Source: Cytophagales bacterium CG12_big_fil_rev_8_21_14_0_65_40_12 (GTDB lineage Bacteria; Bacteroidota; Bacteroidia; Cytophagales; Cyclobacteriaceae). From it: a DNA stretch of 58,198 nucleotides. The translations under genes and the position numbers were made by a program. The DNA lies in NCBI GenBank assembly GCA_002786855.1, contig PCUU01000093.1, forward strand, positions 1-58,198, written 5' to 3'. The notes below the pieces were generated by a model. That model saw only the letters and a list, made by a program, of their open reading frames with translations. It was not told where the DNA came from and made no database searches. Each line of letters starts with the position of its first letter. Positions within the stretch are counted from its first letter, which is position 1. Positions 1-8,387 of this stretch are shown piece after piece.

Positions 1-640
1 ACATCATATTGTCCGTGACGAGCAAGAGCCCGCCCTGCTCATTGACGATCCTCAGGCCCTGACTTTAGAAGAAGTAGATCAGTTGCTTGAATGGAGTCCA
101 ACGGTGATTGTTACCCAAAAGGCTTTGGATGAAGTGTTGAAATGGGGCATCAAAGTAGATGTGGTGGTCGCCAATGTGCATGATTTGCAGGAGTTAAAAC
201 CCAAACTAGTCGACCAAAGCCCAGTGCAACTTTTAGGTTTCGATGATACTGACTTATTGGCCTGCGCTTATATTTTTCTGCTCGACAACCATTACCCTGC
301 GGTAAATGTCATGGCGGACATTTACAATTCTTCGGTTTTCGATACTGTACGTGATTTCTCGAAGCAGATTGACAGTTTGGTATTTGCCCTACACCAAAAA
401 TGGACTTTCGTAAAAACAGGACATTTTGAGAAATGGGTAATGGTCGGTCATCATTTTGGGATTCACCCCATAGCCTCTAATACCTTTTTTAAATCCGAAG
501 GTTTTTATGGAGATTGGGATGATGAAATGTTACTCGAACCAATCGAACTGACTGCCGAGATTACAGGTAAGATCAAACTGCTTACCAATCAAAAGCCTTT
601 CTGGTTAGTGGAAGCCGTTGCTACCGATATCTATCAATAG
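1..640 (+). CDS. Thiamin pyrophosphokinase-related protein, C-terminal part (5' end outside window)
   Basis: The frame is open from base 2 to a TAG at 638-640, so the true start lies before the window. The visible N-terminal part (HHIVRDEQEPALLI, then LLEWSPTVIV and DVVVANV) resembles the Bacteroidota thiamin pyrophosphokinase family, which converts thiamin to thiamin diphosphate. The acidic metal/ATP-binding motifs expected in an active enzyme (GDxDS-like, and DxDKTD-like later) are not visible. The equivalent places read VANVHDLQ and FDDTDLLA. It may therefore be a non-catalytic or divergent paralogue. The family call is from memory of related sequences and is moderate; function is not certain. 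Confidence 0.5.
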   Translation, partial: HHIVRDEQEPALLIDDPQALTLEEVDQLLEWSPTVIVTQKALDEVLKWGIKVDVVVANVHDLQELKPKLVDQSPVQLLGFDDTDLLACAYIFLLDNHYPAVNVMADIYNSSVFDTVRDFSKQIDSLVFALHQKWTFVKTGHFEKWVMVGHHFGIHPIASNTFFKSEGFYGDWDDEMLLEPIELTAEITGKIKLLTNQKPFWLVEAVATDIYQ

Positions 641-643
641 AAA

Positions 644-665
644 CAGCCAACCCAAAGGCTGGCTG
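644..665 (+). terminator. Weak hairpin after the first gene
   Basis: CAGCCA (644-649) pairs with TGGCTG (660-665) a few bases after the stop codon. No U-run follows, so this is only a possible terminator or 3' end structure. Confidence 0.25.
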
Positions 666-700
666 AATCCTGTGTAAAGCATATAAACTAGGACTATATT

Positions 701-2413
701 TTACATGTATTTAGTCGGAATACTGATTTGCATTTTGACTCTTACTTGGTTGCCATCTTTTATTCCTCTTTTCCAAGGATAAAGACTTCCTATTTTGTCT
801 CGCATCTCGTTATGAACCATGCCAAAGAACTTATAGACTTCGTCCTGCCTTTTTTCATTTCCAGCAACCTCAGTCAGAAGCTTTATATGAGAAATGGAAT
901 TGCCTCCTTCGACTACAAACTCGAAGTCGATTGATTTTGGAAGGTCTTTTTTAGAGATGTTTTTGGGTAAGTCAATATCAAGAGCAATTGACTTTGCTAA
1001 ATTTTCTAATCCTCCTACTGGGGTAGGCGCAACATCAACTTCATTTATATCATAGATATCGCTAATAAAGCTAGTTGTATCAGTATAGGTACTCTTACAG
1101 AAGAGTATATAGTTAGCACTATTAAGAATTGATGCTTTTATACCTTCCGACAGTTCATGAATTTTAAACCGATATTGTGTTGCTTTATCTGCAGCGAATA
1201 AAATAGATCTTGACTTATCCGAAGTAGTATCTTGAATTGCTAAATGATATAACTCTTCCTTTTCTTCCTTTAAGAGTTCATTGTAAAATAGCGTCTCCTG
1301 TCCTGGACGAAAGGATTCTGTATATTCTAAAACATCGCCAAAGTCCTTTAGGTAGGTAAATACGATTTTTGAACCAGGGTTTTCTTGGATTAAAACGTCC
1401 CTTATCTTTTCATATTTAGCTATCAATCTATTGTTAGCCATAGTCACAGGCCATGAGGTCATGAGTTCTATTAATTCAAGCCTTTTTGCCTCACGGGTAT
1501 CTTGTGATTTTAAAGAGGTAGAGATAAAGACGAATGCACCAGCAAAGGATAGTAGACTTATTGAGAGAATGGTCTTGCGAAGTTTTGATTTTGGTAATTT
1601 CATAAGCTTAAGTCTTTTAGAAAGTGAAGAAATAAGAGAGAATGAGTGGCTTAGCGTTAAGGTGTTTGTCCTTAAACTGAGGGCGAGCAAAGTCTTTGAA
1701 TATTGATTGTAAGGCGTTGATGCCAGTACCGCAGCATCTGCCAAAGCCTCGTGGTTCGACTTCATGCTTTTTTGGATCAAGTATACTGCTGGGTGATACC
1801 AAAGCATGCATTGCGCTAAGGAAGCAAACAGAATGTCCAGCGTATGTTTTTGTTGCAGATGAAGATTTTCGTGAGCTAGAACGATGCGCCAATCATCTTC
1901 GCTGTAATCTGAATCGGTCGGAACGAAGATCCATTTCATAAATGAAAAGGGATATTTAACTGAAGGATGGCCAATTACATTTTCACCCAGGTGCAACTCT
2001 CGATTTCCTTTGAAGCGCAAGTGGCCCAATTTTGCCAGCTCGATAAGGATAATCAGCGCACTTAAGCCAACCCCAGCCAAATAGACCCACCAAATAATGT
2101 CTGCTGTAGAAAAATTTGAGTTAGGAATTTCTACTTGTGATGTAGGTGCTAACTCCACTGATGGATTCAGCACTGGGTTTTCGCTCGTCAAGGAATTGTC
2201 GAGTTGCTGAAAAGCATAAACTGTTGGAATTGTATCGTTTGAGACGGAAATCTTAATCAAAGGGAAGCTTATAGCCGCCACGAGCATCACCATTTGCAGC
2301 ATTCGCTTCAACTGAAATTGAGTATTATTCCTGAAGAGCAAATAATAGGCTGCGAACAAAAAGCTAAGGATTAAACCCGCTTTAAGACTCCAGATCAAGA
2401 TTTCAGTTTTCAT
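701..2413 (-). CDS. BlaR1/MecR1-like M56 family sensor peptidase, copy 1
   Basis: This is a membrane metalloprotease sensor of the BlaR1/MecR1 type, about 570 residues from the ATG at 2411-2413; the TTG six bases further out is a less likely start. It has N-terminal transmembrane segments (about residues 9-28, 38-54 and 105-128). The zinc motif HENLH is at about 181-185, with EALAD further on supplying the third ligand. Another membrane segment at about 280-300 is followed by a roughly 270-residue exported C-terminal region. The last 100 residues (VGGLENLAKSIAL...) resemble a TonB C-terminal-like domain, common in Bacteroidota M56 proteins. It lies 11 bp after copy 2 and downstream of the BlaI-type repressor. 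By family precedent it would sense an envelope signal and inactivate BlaI, but the ligand is unknown. Confidence 0.85.
   Translation of the reverse strand: MKTEILIWSLKAGLILSFLFAAYYLLFRNNTQFQLKRMLQMVMLVAAISFPLIKISVSNDTIPTVYAFQQLDNSLTSENPVLNPSVELAPTSQVEIPNSNFSTADIIWWVYLAGVGLSALIILIELAKLGHLRFKGNRELHLGENVIGHPSVKYPFSFMKWIFVPTDSDYSEDDWRIVLAHENLHLQQKHTLDILFASLAQCMLWYHPAVYLIQKSMKSNHEALADAAVLASTPYNQYSKTLLALSLRTNTLTLSHSFSLISSLSKRLKLMKLPKSKLRKTILSISLLSFAGAFVFISTSLKSQDTREAKRLELIELMTSWPVTMANNRLIAKYEKIRDVLIQENPGSKIVFTYLKDFGDVLEYTESFRPGQETLFYNELLKEEKEELYHLAIQDTTSDKSRSILFAADKATQYRFKIHELSEGIKASILNSANYILFCKSTYTDTTSFISDIYDINEVDVAPTPVGGLENLAKSIALDIDLPKNISKKDLPKSIDFEFVVEGGNSISHIKLLTEVAGNEKRQDEVYKFFGMVHNEMRDKIGSLYPWKRGIKDGNQVRVKMQISIPTKYM
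1608..2413 (-). repeat. Duplicated M56 membrane/protease segment, copy 1
   Basis: This segment is nearly the same at the DNA level as 3374-4179, with long runs of identity around the HExxH motif. Identity stops abruptly at the codons for LKLMK (about 1600/3370), after which the two genes share only a general domain plan. This indicates tandem duplication plus later divergence or local gene conversion. Confidence 0.85.
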
Positions 2414-2424
2414 AATCAATTAAA

Positions 2425-4179
2425 TTAAAGGAGCGATTTAGGGATGGAAATTCTGTAAATGGAACCTACGTTTGCACCTTCTTTTATGGCAGGCTTCCAT
2501 CCATATTTGGTAGAAGTTTCTAGAATATTTCTGTTAATTTCACCCATTAGGCTATAGAGTTTTTCTTGTGTTTCTCTGTTTCCTTTTATTTTAGAGATAA
2601 GATTGAGTTGAGTAATATTCCCTTCTCTATTTACTATAAACTCGAATTCTATTTTTTCTGGAATATCCTTTTCGTTTAGAGAATCATCTCGCTTCGTATT
2701 TAGGGCAATGTTGTTAATGAATATCTCGATTCCACCATTAGGCTCAGGTTTAACATCTACATCATCTGGCTGAAATATTTGGTTATATTTAAATTTTAGG
2801 TCACTGGTGGCTAACAACTTATATGAAGTGATAATTAGATATTTTTGACGTGCAAACTCCTCTTTATCGGCAATCCGAATAGTGGTTCTATTTGGATAAT
2901 TTAGTTTATCTAAATAATTTTTTGATTCAGTATAGAGCTGCTCCAATTCCGTGGGATTTAACTCTTTGATGAATTCTAGTTTTTCATTTTGGCCATATCG
3001 GACTTTACGTTCTGATTCAAGGTCAATGACGAATGTGCGTTTTTCTTTTGGATGATCTGAGTAATATGTGGCCATGAGTTTCTCAACGAGGTTTGTATAA
3101 CTAGGCCATATGTCAACAAATACCATTAATTTTATGGATTTAAGAATTGATGATTCCCCCTCAATGTCTTTTGTGGAATCTGTCCTAATTGGCACTTTCG
3201 TGAGGATTCTCATACTTTCATCCAGTATTAAGTCAGACGAATTATCTTTTTTGTCTCGCGAATCTACTTGCCCATAAACCATGGATTCAAAAGCAACGAG
3301 ACTAATCACTCCAGAAAGAATAATAGCCGCAACCAAGGTTTTCTGGTTTGATGTTTTTTGAATTTTCATAAGCTTAAGTCTTTTAGAGAGTGAAGAAATA
3401 AGAGAGAAGGAATGGCTTAGCGTCAAGGTGTTTGTCCTTAAACTGAGCGCGAGCAAAGTCTTTGAATATTGATTGTAAGGCGTTGAAGCCAGTACCGCAG
3501 CATCTGCCAAAGCCTCGTGGTTGGCCTTCATACTTTTTTGGATCAAGTATACTGCTGGGTGATACCAAAGCATGCATTGCGCTAAGGAAGCAAACAGAAT
3601 GTCCAATGTGTGTTTTTGTTGCAGATGAAGATTTTCGTGGGCTAGAACGATGCGCCAATCATCTTCGCTGTAATCTGAATCGGTGGGAACGAAGATCCAT
3701 TTCATAAATGAAAAGGGATATTTAACTGAAGGATGGCCAATTACATTTTCACCCAAATTCAACTTGCGACTTCCTTTGAAGCGTAGGTAGCTCAATTTTG
3801 CCAGCTCTATAAGGATAATCAGAGCACTTAAACAAACCCCTGCCAAATAGACCCACCAAATAATGTCCACTGTAGAAAATTCAGAGACAGGGATTTCTAT
3901 TTCAGATGCAGGCAACAATGCTTCTGTTGAAGTCGGTACTGGGTTTTCCTTCGCCAAAGAATTATCGAGTTGTTGAAAAGCATAAACCGTTGGAATTGTA
4001 GTGTTCGAGACTGAAATCTTAATCAAAGGGAAGTTTATGGCAGCCAAGAGCATTACCATTTGTAGTACTCGCTTCAATTGAAATTGGGTATTATTTCTGA
4101 AGAGCCAATAATAGGCTGCGAACAAAAAGCTAAGGATCAAACCCGCTTTAAGACTCCATATGAAAAGAGGATTCCACAT
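2425..4179 (-). CDS. BlaR1/MecR1-like M56 family sensor peptidase, copy 2
   Basis: 584 residues with the same plan as the adjacent copy: N-terminal membrane helices, HENLH at residues 181-185, EALAD ligand motif, a membrane segment near 285-305 (VAAIILSGVISLVAF) and a long exported tail. The tail ends in a TonB C-like domain (PNGGIEIFINNIALN...). Residues 1 to about 275 are almost identical to copy 1, whereas the exported region differs strongly. The start codon overlaps the repressor stop by one base (TAATG), so the two are translationally coupled. Having two sensors behind a single repressor suggests two inputs feeding one regulon; this is inferred from the arrangement. Confidence 0.85.
   Translation of the reverse strand: MWNPLFIWSLKAGLILSFLFAAYYWLFRNNTQFQLKRVLQMVMLLAAINFPLIKISVSNTTIPTVYAFQQLDNSLAKENPVPTSTEALLPASEIEIPVSEFSTVDIIWWVYLAGVCLSALIILIELAKLSYLRFKGSRKLNLGENVIGHPSVKYPFSFMKWIFVPTDSDYSEDDWRIVLAHENLHLQQKHTLDILFASLAQCMLWYHPAVYLIQKSMKANHEALADAAVLASTPYNQYSKTLLALSLRTNTLTLSHSFSLISSLSKRLKLMKIQKTSNQKTLVAAIILSGVISLVAFESMVYGQVDSRDKKDNSSDLILDESMRILTKVPIRTDSTKDIEGESSILKSIKLMVFVDIWPSYTNLVEKLMATYYSDHPKEKRTFVIDLESERKVRYGQNEKLEFIKELNPTELEQLYTESKNYLDKLNYPNRTTIRIADKEEFARQKYLIITSYKLLATSDLKFKYNQIFQPDDVDVKPEPNGGIEIFINNIALNTKRDDSLNEKDIPEKIEFEFIVNREGNITQLNLISKIKGNRETQEKLYSLMGEINRNILETSTKYGWKPAIKEGANVGSIYRISIPKSLL
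3374..4179 (-). repeat. Duplicated M56 membrane/protease segment, copy 2
   Basis: Partner of 1608-2413. Long stretches are identical apart from scattered, mostly silent changes, and similarity drops sharply at the end coding for LKLMK. Confidence 0.85.
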
Positions 4180-4547
4180 TATTTCTGCTCTTTAGTTTTT
4201 TCAATCACGTCAATGATCTCATTCAACTCCTTCAAGTCAATGTCCTGCTTTTGAGTAAAAAATGAGACGAGCTTGCTCAGCGAGCCTTCGAAGTACTTTC
4301 CGACAATGTTGCCTAAAGCAAATTCGCTATAGGCCTCTTTGGAAACGATTGGGAAGTATCTTTTGCTATTCCCCAATTTTTCGTGATCAATAAATCCCTT
4401 TTGCTCTAGTACTGTAAGTACGGTGGCCACGGTGGTGTAGCTGGGAGGATCACTTTCAAATTGGTCTAAAATATCGCGGGTAAAGGCTTTTTCGAGTTGC
4501 CAAAGCAATTGCATGATGCGTTCTTCCGCCTTAGTCAGTTCTTTCAT
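4179..4547 (-). CDS. BlaI/MecI/CopY family transcriptional repressor
   Basis: 122 residues, the usual length for BlaI/MecI. The N-terminal winged helix (about residues 3-75: LTKAEERIMQLLW, then YTTVATVLTVLEQKGFI) has the family signature, and the C-terminal helices (about 80-115) form the dimer domain. Known members dimerise on ACTACA-NN-TGTAGT operators and are cleaved when the partner M56 sensor is activated. The gene leads an operon with two M56 genes, and BlaI-like dyads sit directly upstream of its start, pointing to autorepression. The target genes beyond this operon are not visible. Confidence 0.92.
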   Translation of the reverse strand: MKELTKAEERIMQLLWQLEKAFTRDILDQFESDPPSYTTVATVLTVLEQKGFIDHEKLGNSKRYFPIVSKEAYSEFALGNIVGKYFEGSLSKLVSFFTQKQDIDLKELNEIIDVIEKTKEQK

Positions 4548-4561
4548 ACTACAAGTATAGT
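4548..4561 (-). promoter_or_regulatory. Candidate BlaI operator 1
   Basis: ACTACAAGTATAGT differs from the BlaI/MecI consensus ACTACA-NN-TGTAGT at one position and directly abuts the repressor start codon. A bound repressor here would block its own transcription. Confidence 0.65.
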
Positions 4562-4567
4562 AGAAAA

Positions 4568-4581
4568 ACTAAATATATAGT
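4568..4581 (-). promoter_or_regulatory. Candidate BlaI operator 2
   Basis: ACTAAATATATAGT is a 14-bp dyad with six of seven paired positions and the same outer ACTA/TAGT as operator 1. Centre-to-centre spacing is 20 bp, about two helical turns, as expected for cooperative dimers. Confidence 0.5.
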
Positions 4582-4633
4582 AATACTTCTATAAAAATAG
4601 TAGAATAATTTTTTGACACGCTCGGTTGCCTCA

Positions 4634-4694
4634 CGGTCAGACCGCTATTAGCTATTCTGAACAAGTAAATTTGTGTTGGAGCGGTCGGACCGCT
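4634..4694. repeat. Pair of GGTC-N-GACC palindromes with alternative pairing
   Basis: CGGTCAGACCG (4634-4644) and AGCGGTCGGACCGCT (4680-4694) are near-perfect palindromes with single-base centres. GACCGCT at 4640-4646 can also pair with AGCGGTC at 4680-4686, giving a competing long-range hairpin. They fill the gap between the repressor promoter and the DUF1851-like gene. They could form a terminator region for the minus-strand upstream genes or be remnants of a repeat family; no U-run supports the first idea strongly. Confidence 0.5.
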
Positions 4695-4701
4695 TTAAGG
4701 A

Positions 4702-5178
4702 TTATTTAATAGTTATTGAGTTGATATTTGTTCCTTCCGGCAGGTCTTTAATTTTCTGATTAATTTGTCCAGAAAGACTAAAATGAACTTCGATATCTGT
4801 AATCTCAAAATTTTCAGGTTCGTATTCTCCTCCTAATACAGGAAGTTTTTTAAAGCTATAAAGACATCTATCTGTTAATTCAAAACCTTTTTCTTTGAAG
4901 ATTTTCACAAGCGCGATCAAAAACCATTCGTTAACATATTTGTTGTCTTTAAGCTTAATTTCGAATTCCTCAAGACTTTCAGCTACCTCTTCTAAGATTC
5001 CCTCACCGGCATTTAACCAAAAGCATTTACCACTTTTATCTGTAAGGAATAGATCCCCAATACTTGATACTAATATTGGCTTTTTACCTTCGCCAATCAG
5101 CCAAACCCAATCTTGAAGTAGTTTATCAGGATTGATATGACTGAAGTCTACTGTTAAATCGTTCCAACTAATTTTCAT
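4702..5178 (-). CDS. DUF1851 / T6SS immunity Tdi1-like domain protein
   Basis: 158 residues, no signal peptide. The stretch WVWLIGEGKKPILVSSIGDL followed by FLTDKSGKCFWLNAGEG matches the DUF1851/Tdi1 C-terminal pattern (a short beta-rich domain with GDLFLxD and WLxxG). In some Proteobacteria and Agrobacteria this domain provides immunity to T6SS DNase effectors. In most genomes it occurs in stand-alone proteins of unknown role. No toxin or secretion gene is next to it here, so an immunity role is only a family-based possibility. The start ATG at 5176-5178 is clear. Its neighbours are on the same strand but unrelated. Confidence 0.55.
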   Translation of the reverse strand: MKISWNDLTVDFSHINPDKLLQDWVWLIGEGKKPILVSSIGDLFLTDKSGKCFWLNAGEGILEEVAESLEEFEIKLKDNKYVNEWFLIALVKIFKEKGFELTDRCLYSFKKLPVLGGEYEPENFEITDIEVHFSLSGQINQKIKDLPEGTNINSITIK

Positions 5179-5188
5179 TTCAAATTAT

Positions 5189-5860
5189 TTACAACTCCCT
5201 GGCAATTTGACTTGGACTGATTCTCTCAATAGGGTGTGGGGTATTGGCAATCACTTTGAAACTTCCATGCTGAAGGGCTTTGGCGGTGGCTTCTGATTCT
5301 TCTTTGCTGACCATATTGTCATCTTCGCCCAAGAGAATGATGACTTTGTTTGAAATGGTAGCCAATACCCCTGGAGTCAGAATAGGCTCATCTCCAAGTT
5401 CCATCATCATGCCGGCCGTTTGCCAAACCACATTCTTCCATTCCTTTTTGCCGTGTCGATCGGCTAGCGATTGGGCATAAGCGGGTACTTTCTCAGCAAT
5501 CAATTCTGGGTTTAACTTCTCAACTTCATGCTCTGCACTTTCGGGTGTCCAACTGAATTTTGTCCCTAGCGTAGTGATTTTGCCCATCAAATCGGGCTTC
5601 AAGCTGGCCAAATAAAGTGCTACATAGCCACCCATGCTATAACCGAAAACATCGGCTCCCTTAAGTTTATTGGCATTGATAAATGCCTTCAATTCATCTG
5701 CAAAAACCTCGATTGCAAAGCCTTCTTCATTAAATGGCTTTTTACCATGCCCCGAAAAATTGAACGAATAACATTTGAAATCCTTTTTGAGTACTTCTTC
5801 CAAAGGTTGGAAAAGGGTAGCGTCACCTAGGGCACCATGGAGCAAAATCAATTTCTTCAT
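5189..5860 (-). CDS. Alpha/beta-hydrolase family protein
   Basis: 223 residues with the alpha/beta-hydrolase layout: LILLHGALGD (oxyanion strand), GYSMGG with nucleophile Ser75, an acid in LLGEDDNMVS near residue 180 and a late histidine in NTPHPIE. The protein is shorter than most, with no sizeable cap domain, and is probably cytosolic since no signal peptide is seen. The start overlaps the prmC stop as ATGA, so it is translated with prmC. Substrate cannot be read from sequence; small carboxylesterase or BioH/MenH-like roles are possible. Confidence 0.8.
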   Translation of the reverse strand: MKKLILLHGALGDATLFQPLEEVLKKDFKCYSFNFSGHGKKPFNEEGFAIEVFADELKAFINANKLKGADVFGYSMGGYVALYLASLKPDLMGKITTLGTKFSWTPESAEHEVEKLNPELIAEKVPAYAQSLADRHGKKEWKNVVWQTAGMMMELGDEPILTPGVLATISNKVIILLGEDDNMVSKEESEATAKALQHGSFKVIANTPHPIERISPSQIAREL

Positions 5861-6717
5861 TTGTAATATTTTTGGGCTTGAATCATCCGGTCTTTGCCTT
5901 GTAAATCTTGTTTAAGCGTTACGTTGGTGAAGCCGATTTCTTCCATCAAAGTAACGAGCATTTGTCCGAAGTTTTCGTGTATTTCGAAATAAAGAATACC
6001 GCCAAGATTGAGAATTTGGATGGCCTGCTCAGCGATAACCCGATAAAAAATCAATGGGTCTTCATCTGAGACAAAAAGGGCCAAATTGGGTTCGAAATCA
6101 ACCACATTGCTGTCCATACTTTCCTTTTCCTGGATAGGAATGTAGGGGGGATTGCTGACAATGATATCTAATTGTTGAAATGGAATTACGTCTTTGAGCA
6201 CATCCAATTGCGCAAAGTCGATTGTAACATGATTGGCCTGCGCGTTTTCTTTTGCCAAGGCCAAGGCCTCTCTGGAAATATCCACTGCATTTACTTTGGC
6301 CTCGGGAATTGCTCTTTTCAGCGCAATAGGAATGCAGCCAGTGCCAGTACCGATGTCTAAAATGTTGGGTGCATCCAGTTCATTCTCCTGGCAAATCCAG
6401 TCGACCAATTCTTCGGTTTCAGGCCTCGGGATCAATGCCCTGCCATCTGTTTTAATTCGGCAACCATAAAATTCAACTTCACCAATAATATGCTGAATAG
6501 GCAGATGGGCCAGCAGTTGTTCAATGGCCTTTTCTAAGGCTTCTAGTTGAGTGGAGGTTATTTCTGCTGGATTGTCCAAAGCAATGGCCATTCGATTGAG
6601 GCTGCAAAAATGATCGAGCAGCAGATGACTCAAGTTGGAAGCTTCGCGCTCGCCATAAGTGTTCTTTAATTTTTCAATAAGTTGAGTTTGAAGTGTTTTG
6701 GGCTGGATGCTGGGCAT
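5857..6717 (-). CDS. prmC: Peptide chain release factor N5-glutamine methyltransferase
   Basis: This enzyme methylates the GGQ glutamine of release factors RF1/RF2 using S-adenosylmethionine. The diagnostic NPPY motif is at residues 189-192, the SAM-binding loop DIGTGTGC at about 121-128, and PRPETEELV (about 98-106) is typical of PrmC/HemK. The length, 286 residues, is normal. I place the start at the ATG at 6715-6717; a TTG two codons upstream is less likely. It is followed by the hydrolase with an ATGA overlap and is divergent from ribD. Confidence 0.92.
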   Translation of the reverse strand: MPSIQPKTLQTQLIEKLKNTYGEREASNLSHLLLDHFCSLNRMAIALDNPAEITSTQLEALEKAIEQLLAHLPIQHIIGEVEFYGCRIKTDGRALIPRPETEELVDWICQENELDAPNILDIGTGTGCIPIALKRAIPEAKVNAVDISREALALAKENAQANHVTIDFAQLDVLKDVIPFQQLDIIVSNPPYIPIQEKESMDSNVVDFEPNLALFVSDEDPLIFYRVIAEQAIQILNLGGILYFEIHENFGQMLVTLMEEIGFTNVTLKQDLQGKDRMIQAQKYYK

Positions 6718-6837
6718 GCACAAATGTATTGAATTGCAATTCGATTGTAAATAGGCTTACCAAAAATCGGTAAACCTGACAGGTCTTGTAATCAATAAGT
6801 TTTCGGCATTCATTAACTTGCGCGGGTGAATCAGGAA

Positions 6838-7872
6838 ATGGATTTAAAATACATGGAACGTGCCCTTCAATTGGCGGAGCAGGGCAGGGGAAAGGTGAGT
6901 CCAAATCCTATGGTCGGCTGTGTCATTGTGCATGATGATAAAATCATAGGCGAAGGTTATCACCAGCAATACGGTGGGCCGCATGCCGAAGTTAATGCCA
7001 TTAATGCTGTTCAAAATCCTGATTTATTGACTGAAAGCACTTGCTACGTGAGCCTGGAACCTTGCGCCCACCATGGCAAAACACCTCCCTGTGCTGATCT
7101 ACTCGTTGCAAAAGGAGTTAAGCGAGTAGTAATTGCTGCGGTGGACTCTAATCCTCTGGTAGGTGGCAAAGGGATAGAGAAGCTGAAAAATGTTGGGATT
7201 GAAGTCACTACTGGAGTGCTTGAGAAAGAAGCCAGAGATTTGAATGTTCGCTTTTTCACTATGATTGAAAAGCAAAGGCCTTATATCATTCTGAAATGGG
7301 CGCAAACTGCTGATGGTTTTGTGGCCCGAAAGAATTTCGACAGCAAATGGATCAGCAGTGAGCAATCTAGAATCATGGTGCATCAATGGAGAGCTGAGGA
7401 GGACGCGATTCTCGTGGGCACAAATACCGCACAATATGACAATCCTCAACTCAATGTGCGCGACTGGGCTGGAAAATCCCCTATGCGATTGGTGATAGAT
7501 AAGGCTTTACGATTGCCTCATTCGCTGCATCTTTTTGATGGGTCAATACCAACAATCATCTATAATACGCAGCGAAAGGAAGAGCGCGAGAATTTGAGTT
7601 TTGTGAAGCTTCCAGAAAACCAATTTTTGCAATCTCTGTCATCTGATTTGCATGAGCGCAAGATCCAGTCTTTGTTTGTAGAAGGGGGAAGTCAATTGTT
7701 AAATTCCTTTTTGGACTTAGGGCTTTGGGACGAAGCGAGAGTTTTTGAAAGTGAAACTACTTTTGGAGAAGGTATTTCAGCACCGAAAATTAAGATGCCT
7801 CAAACCTCTCAAATTCAGTTAAAAGAAGATGTTTTAAGAATTTATTCCAACCAAGGAACAAATTCCATATAA
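6838..7872 (+). CDS. ribD: Bifunctional diaminohydroxyphosphoribosylaminopyrimidine deaminase / 5-amino-6-(5-phosphoribosylamino)uracil reductase
   Basis: RibD performs the second and third steps of riboflavin synthesis. The N-terminal deaminase domain shows the zinc motifs HAE (His49, Glu51) and PCAHHGKTPPC (Cys76, Cys85). The C-terminal reductase domain starts near residue 145 (YIILKWAQTADG) and includes FVEGGSQLLNSF. An in-frame GTG at 6826 would add four residues; the ATG at 6838 is preferred. The length, 344 residues, is typical although the C-terminus is slightly short. It is divergent from prmC and followed 32 bp later by the fRMsr gene, probably in one transcript. Confidence 0.93.
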   Translation: MDLKYMERALQLAEQGRGKVSPNPMVGCVIVHDDKIIGEGYHQQYGGPHAEVNAINAVQNPDLLTESTCYVSLEPCAHHGKTPPCADLLVAKGVKRVVIAAVDSNPLVGGKGIEKLKNVGIEVTTGVLEKEARDLNVRFFTMIEKQRPYIILKWAQTADGFVARKNFDSKWISSEQSRIMVHQWRAEEDAILVGTNTAQYDNPQLNVRDWAGKSPMRLVIDKALRLPHSLHLFDGSIPTIIYNTQRKEERENLSFVKLPENQFLQSLSSDLHERKIQSLFVEGGSQLLNSFLDLGLWDEARVFESETTFGEGISAPKIKMPQTSQIQLKEDVLRIYSNQGTNSI

Positions 7873-7904
7873 GTTAAGGTTAACGAACCACCGAAAAGAG
7901 CAAC

Positions 7905-8387
7905 ATGGCAGAAGAACTGAATATAGCAGAAGGTTTAAGCAAAAAAGAAAAATATGAGGCTTTGATTCCTCAGATCGAAGCATTGGTTACGGGTGAACCT
8001 GATTTGACAGCCAACCTTGCCAACATTGCCGCGGCATTAAAATATGGAATGGGCTTCTTTTGGGTTGGATTCTATTTAGTAAAAGGAGATGAATTGGTTT
8101 TAGGGCCATTTCAAGGGCCAATTGCCTGTACCCGAATCAGAAAAGGAAAAGGAGTTTGTGGCACCACATGGGCTAAAGGTGAGACTATTGTAGTGCCTAA
8201 TGTAGATGAATTTCCAGGCCATATCGCTTGTAGCTCGGATTCGAAATCCGAAATTGTGCTTCCTGCCTTTAAGCACGGTGAAGTGGCATTGATTCTCGAT
8301 GTAGACTCTGATCAGCTCAATGATTTTGACGCAACGGATGCCGAAGCACTGGAGCGTTTGATGAGAGTTATAGAAGGTTTGCTTTAA
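7905..8387 (+). CDS. msrC: GAF-domain free methionine-(R)-sulfoxide reductase
   Basis: 160 residues forming a single GAF domain. The three cysteines used by free Met-R-O reductases (MsrC/YebR family) are present at residues 75 (IACTRI), 85 (GVCGTTW) and 109 (HIACSSDS). These allow a disulfide-exchange catalytic cycle to repair oxidised free methionine in the cytosol. GFFWVGFYLV and VPNVDEFPGHIACSSDSKSE are hallmark stretches. The 3' end overlaps the convergent psd gene by four bases. Confidence 0.88.
   Translation: MAEELNIAEGLSKKEKYEALIPQIEALVTGEPDLTANLANIAAALKYGMGFFWVGFYLVKGDELVLGPFQGPIACTRIRKGKGVCGTTWAKGETIVVPNVDEFPGHIACSSDSKSEIVLPAFKHGEVALILDVDSDQLNDFDATDAEALERLMRVIEGLL

Noticed and set aside
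3383-3658. 91-residue minus-strand frame overlapping the second M56 gene, mirrored in the first (1617-1892)
   Set aside because: It is an alternative frame of the duplicated protease segment; conservation follows the main gene and no independent start or domain is seen.
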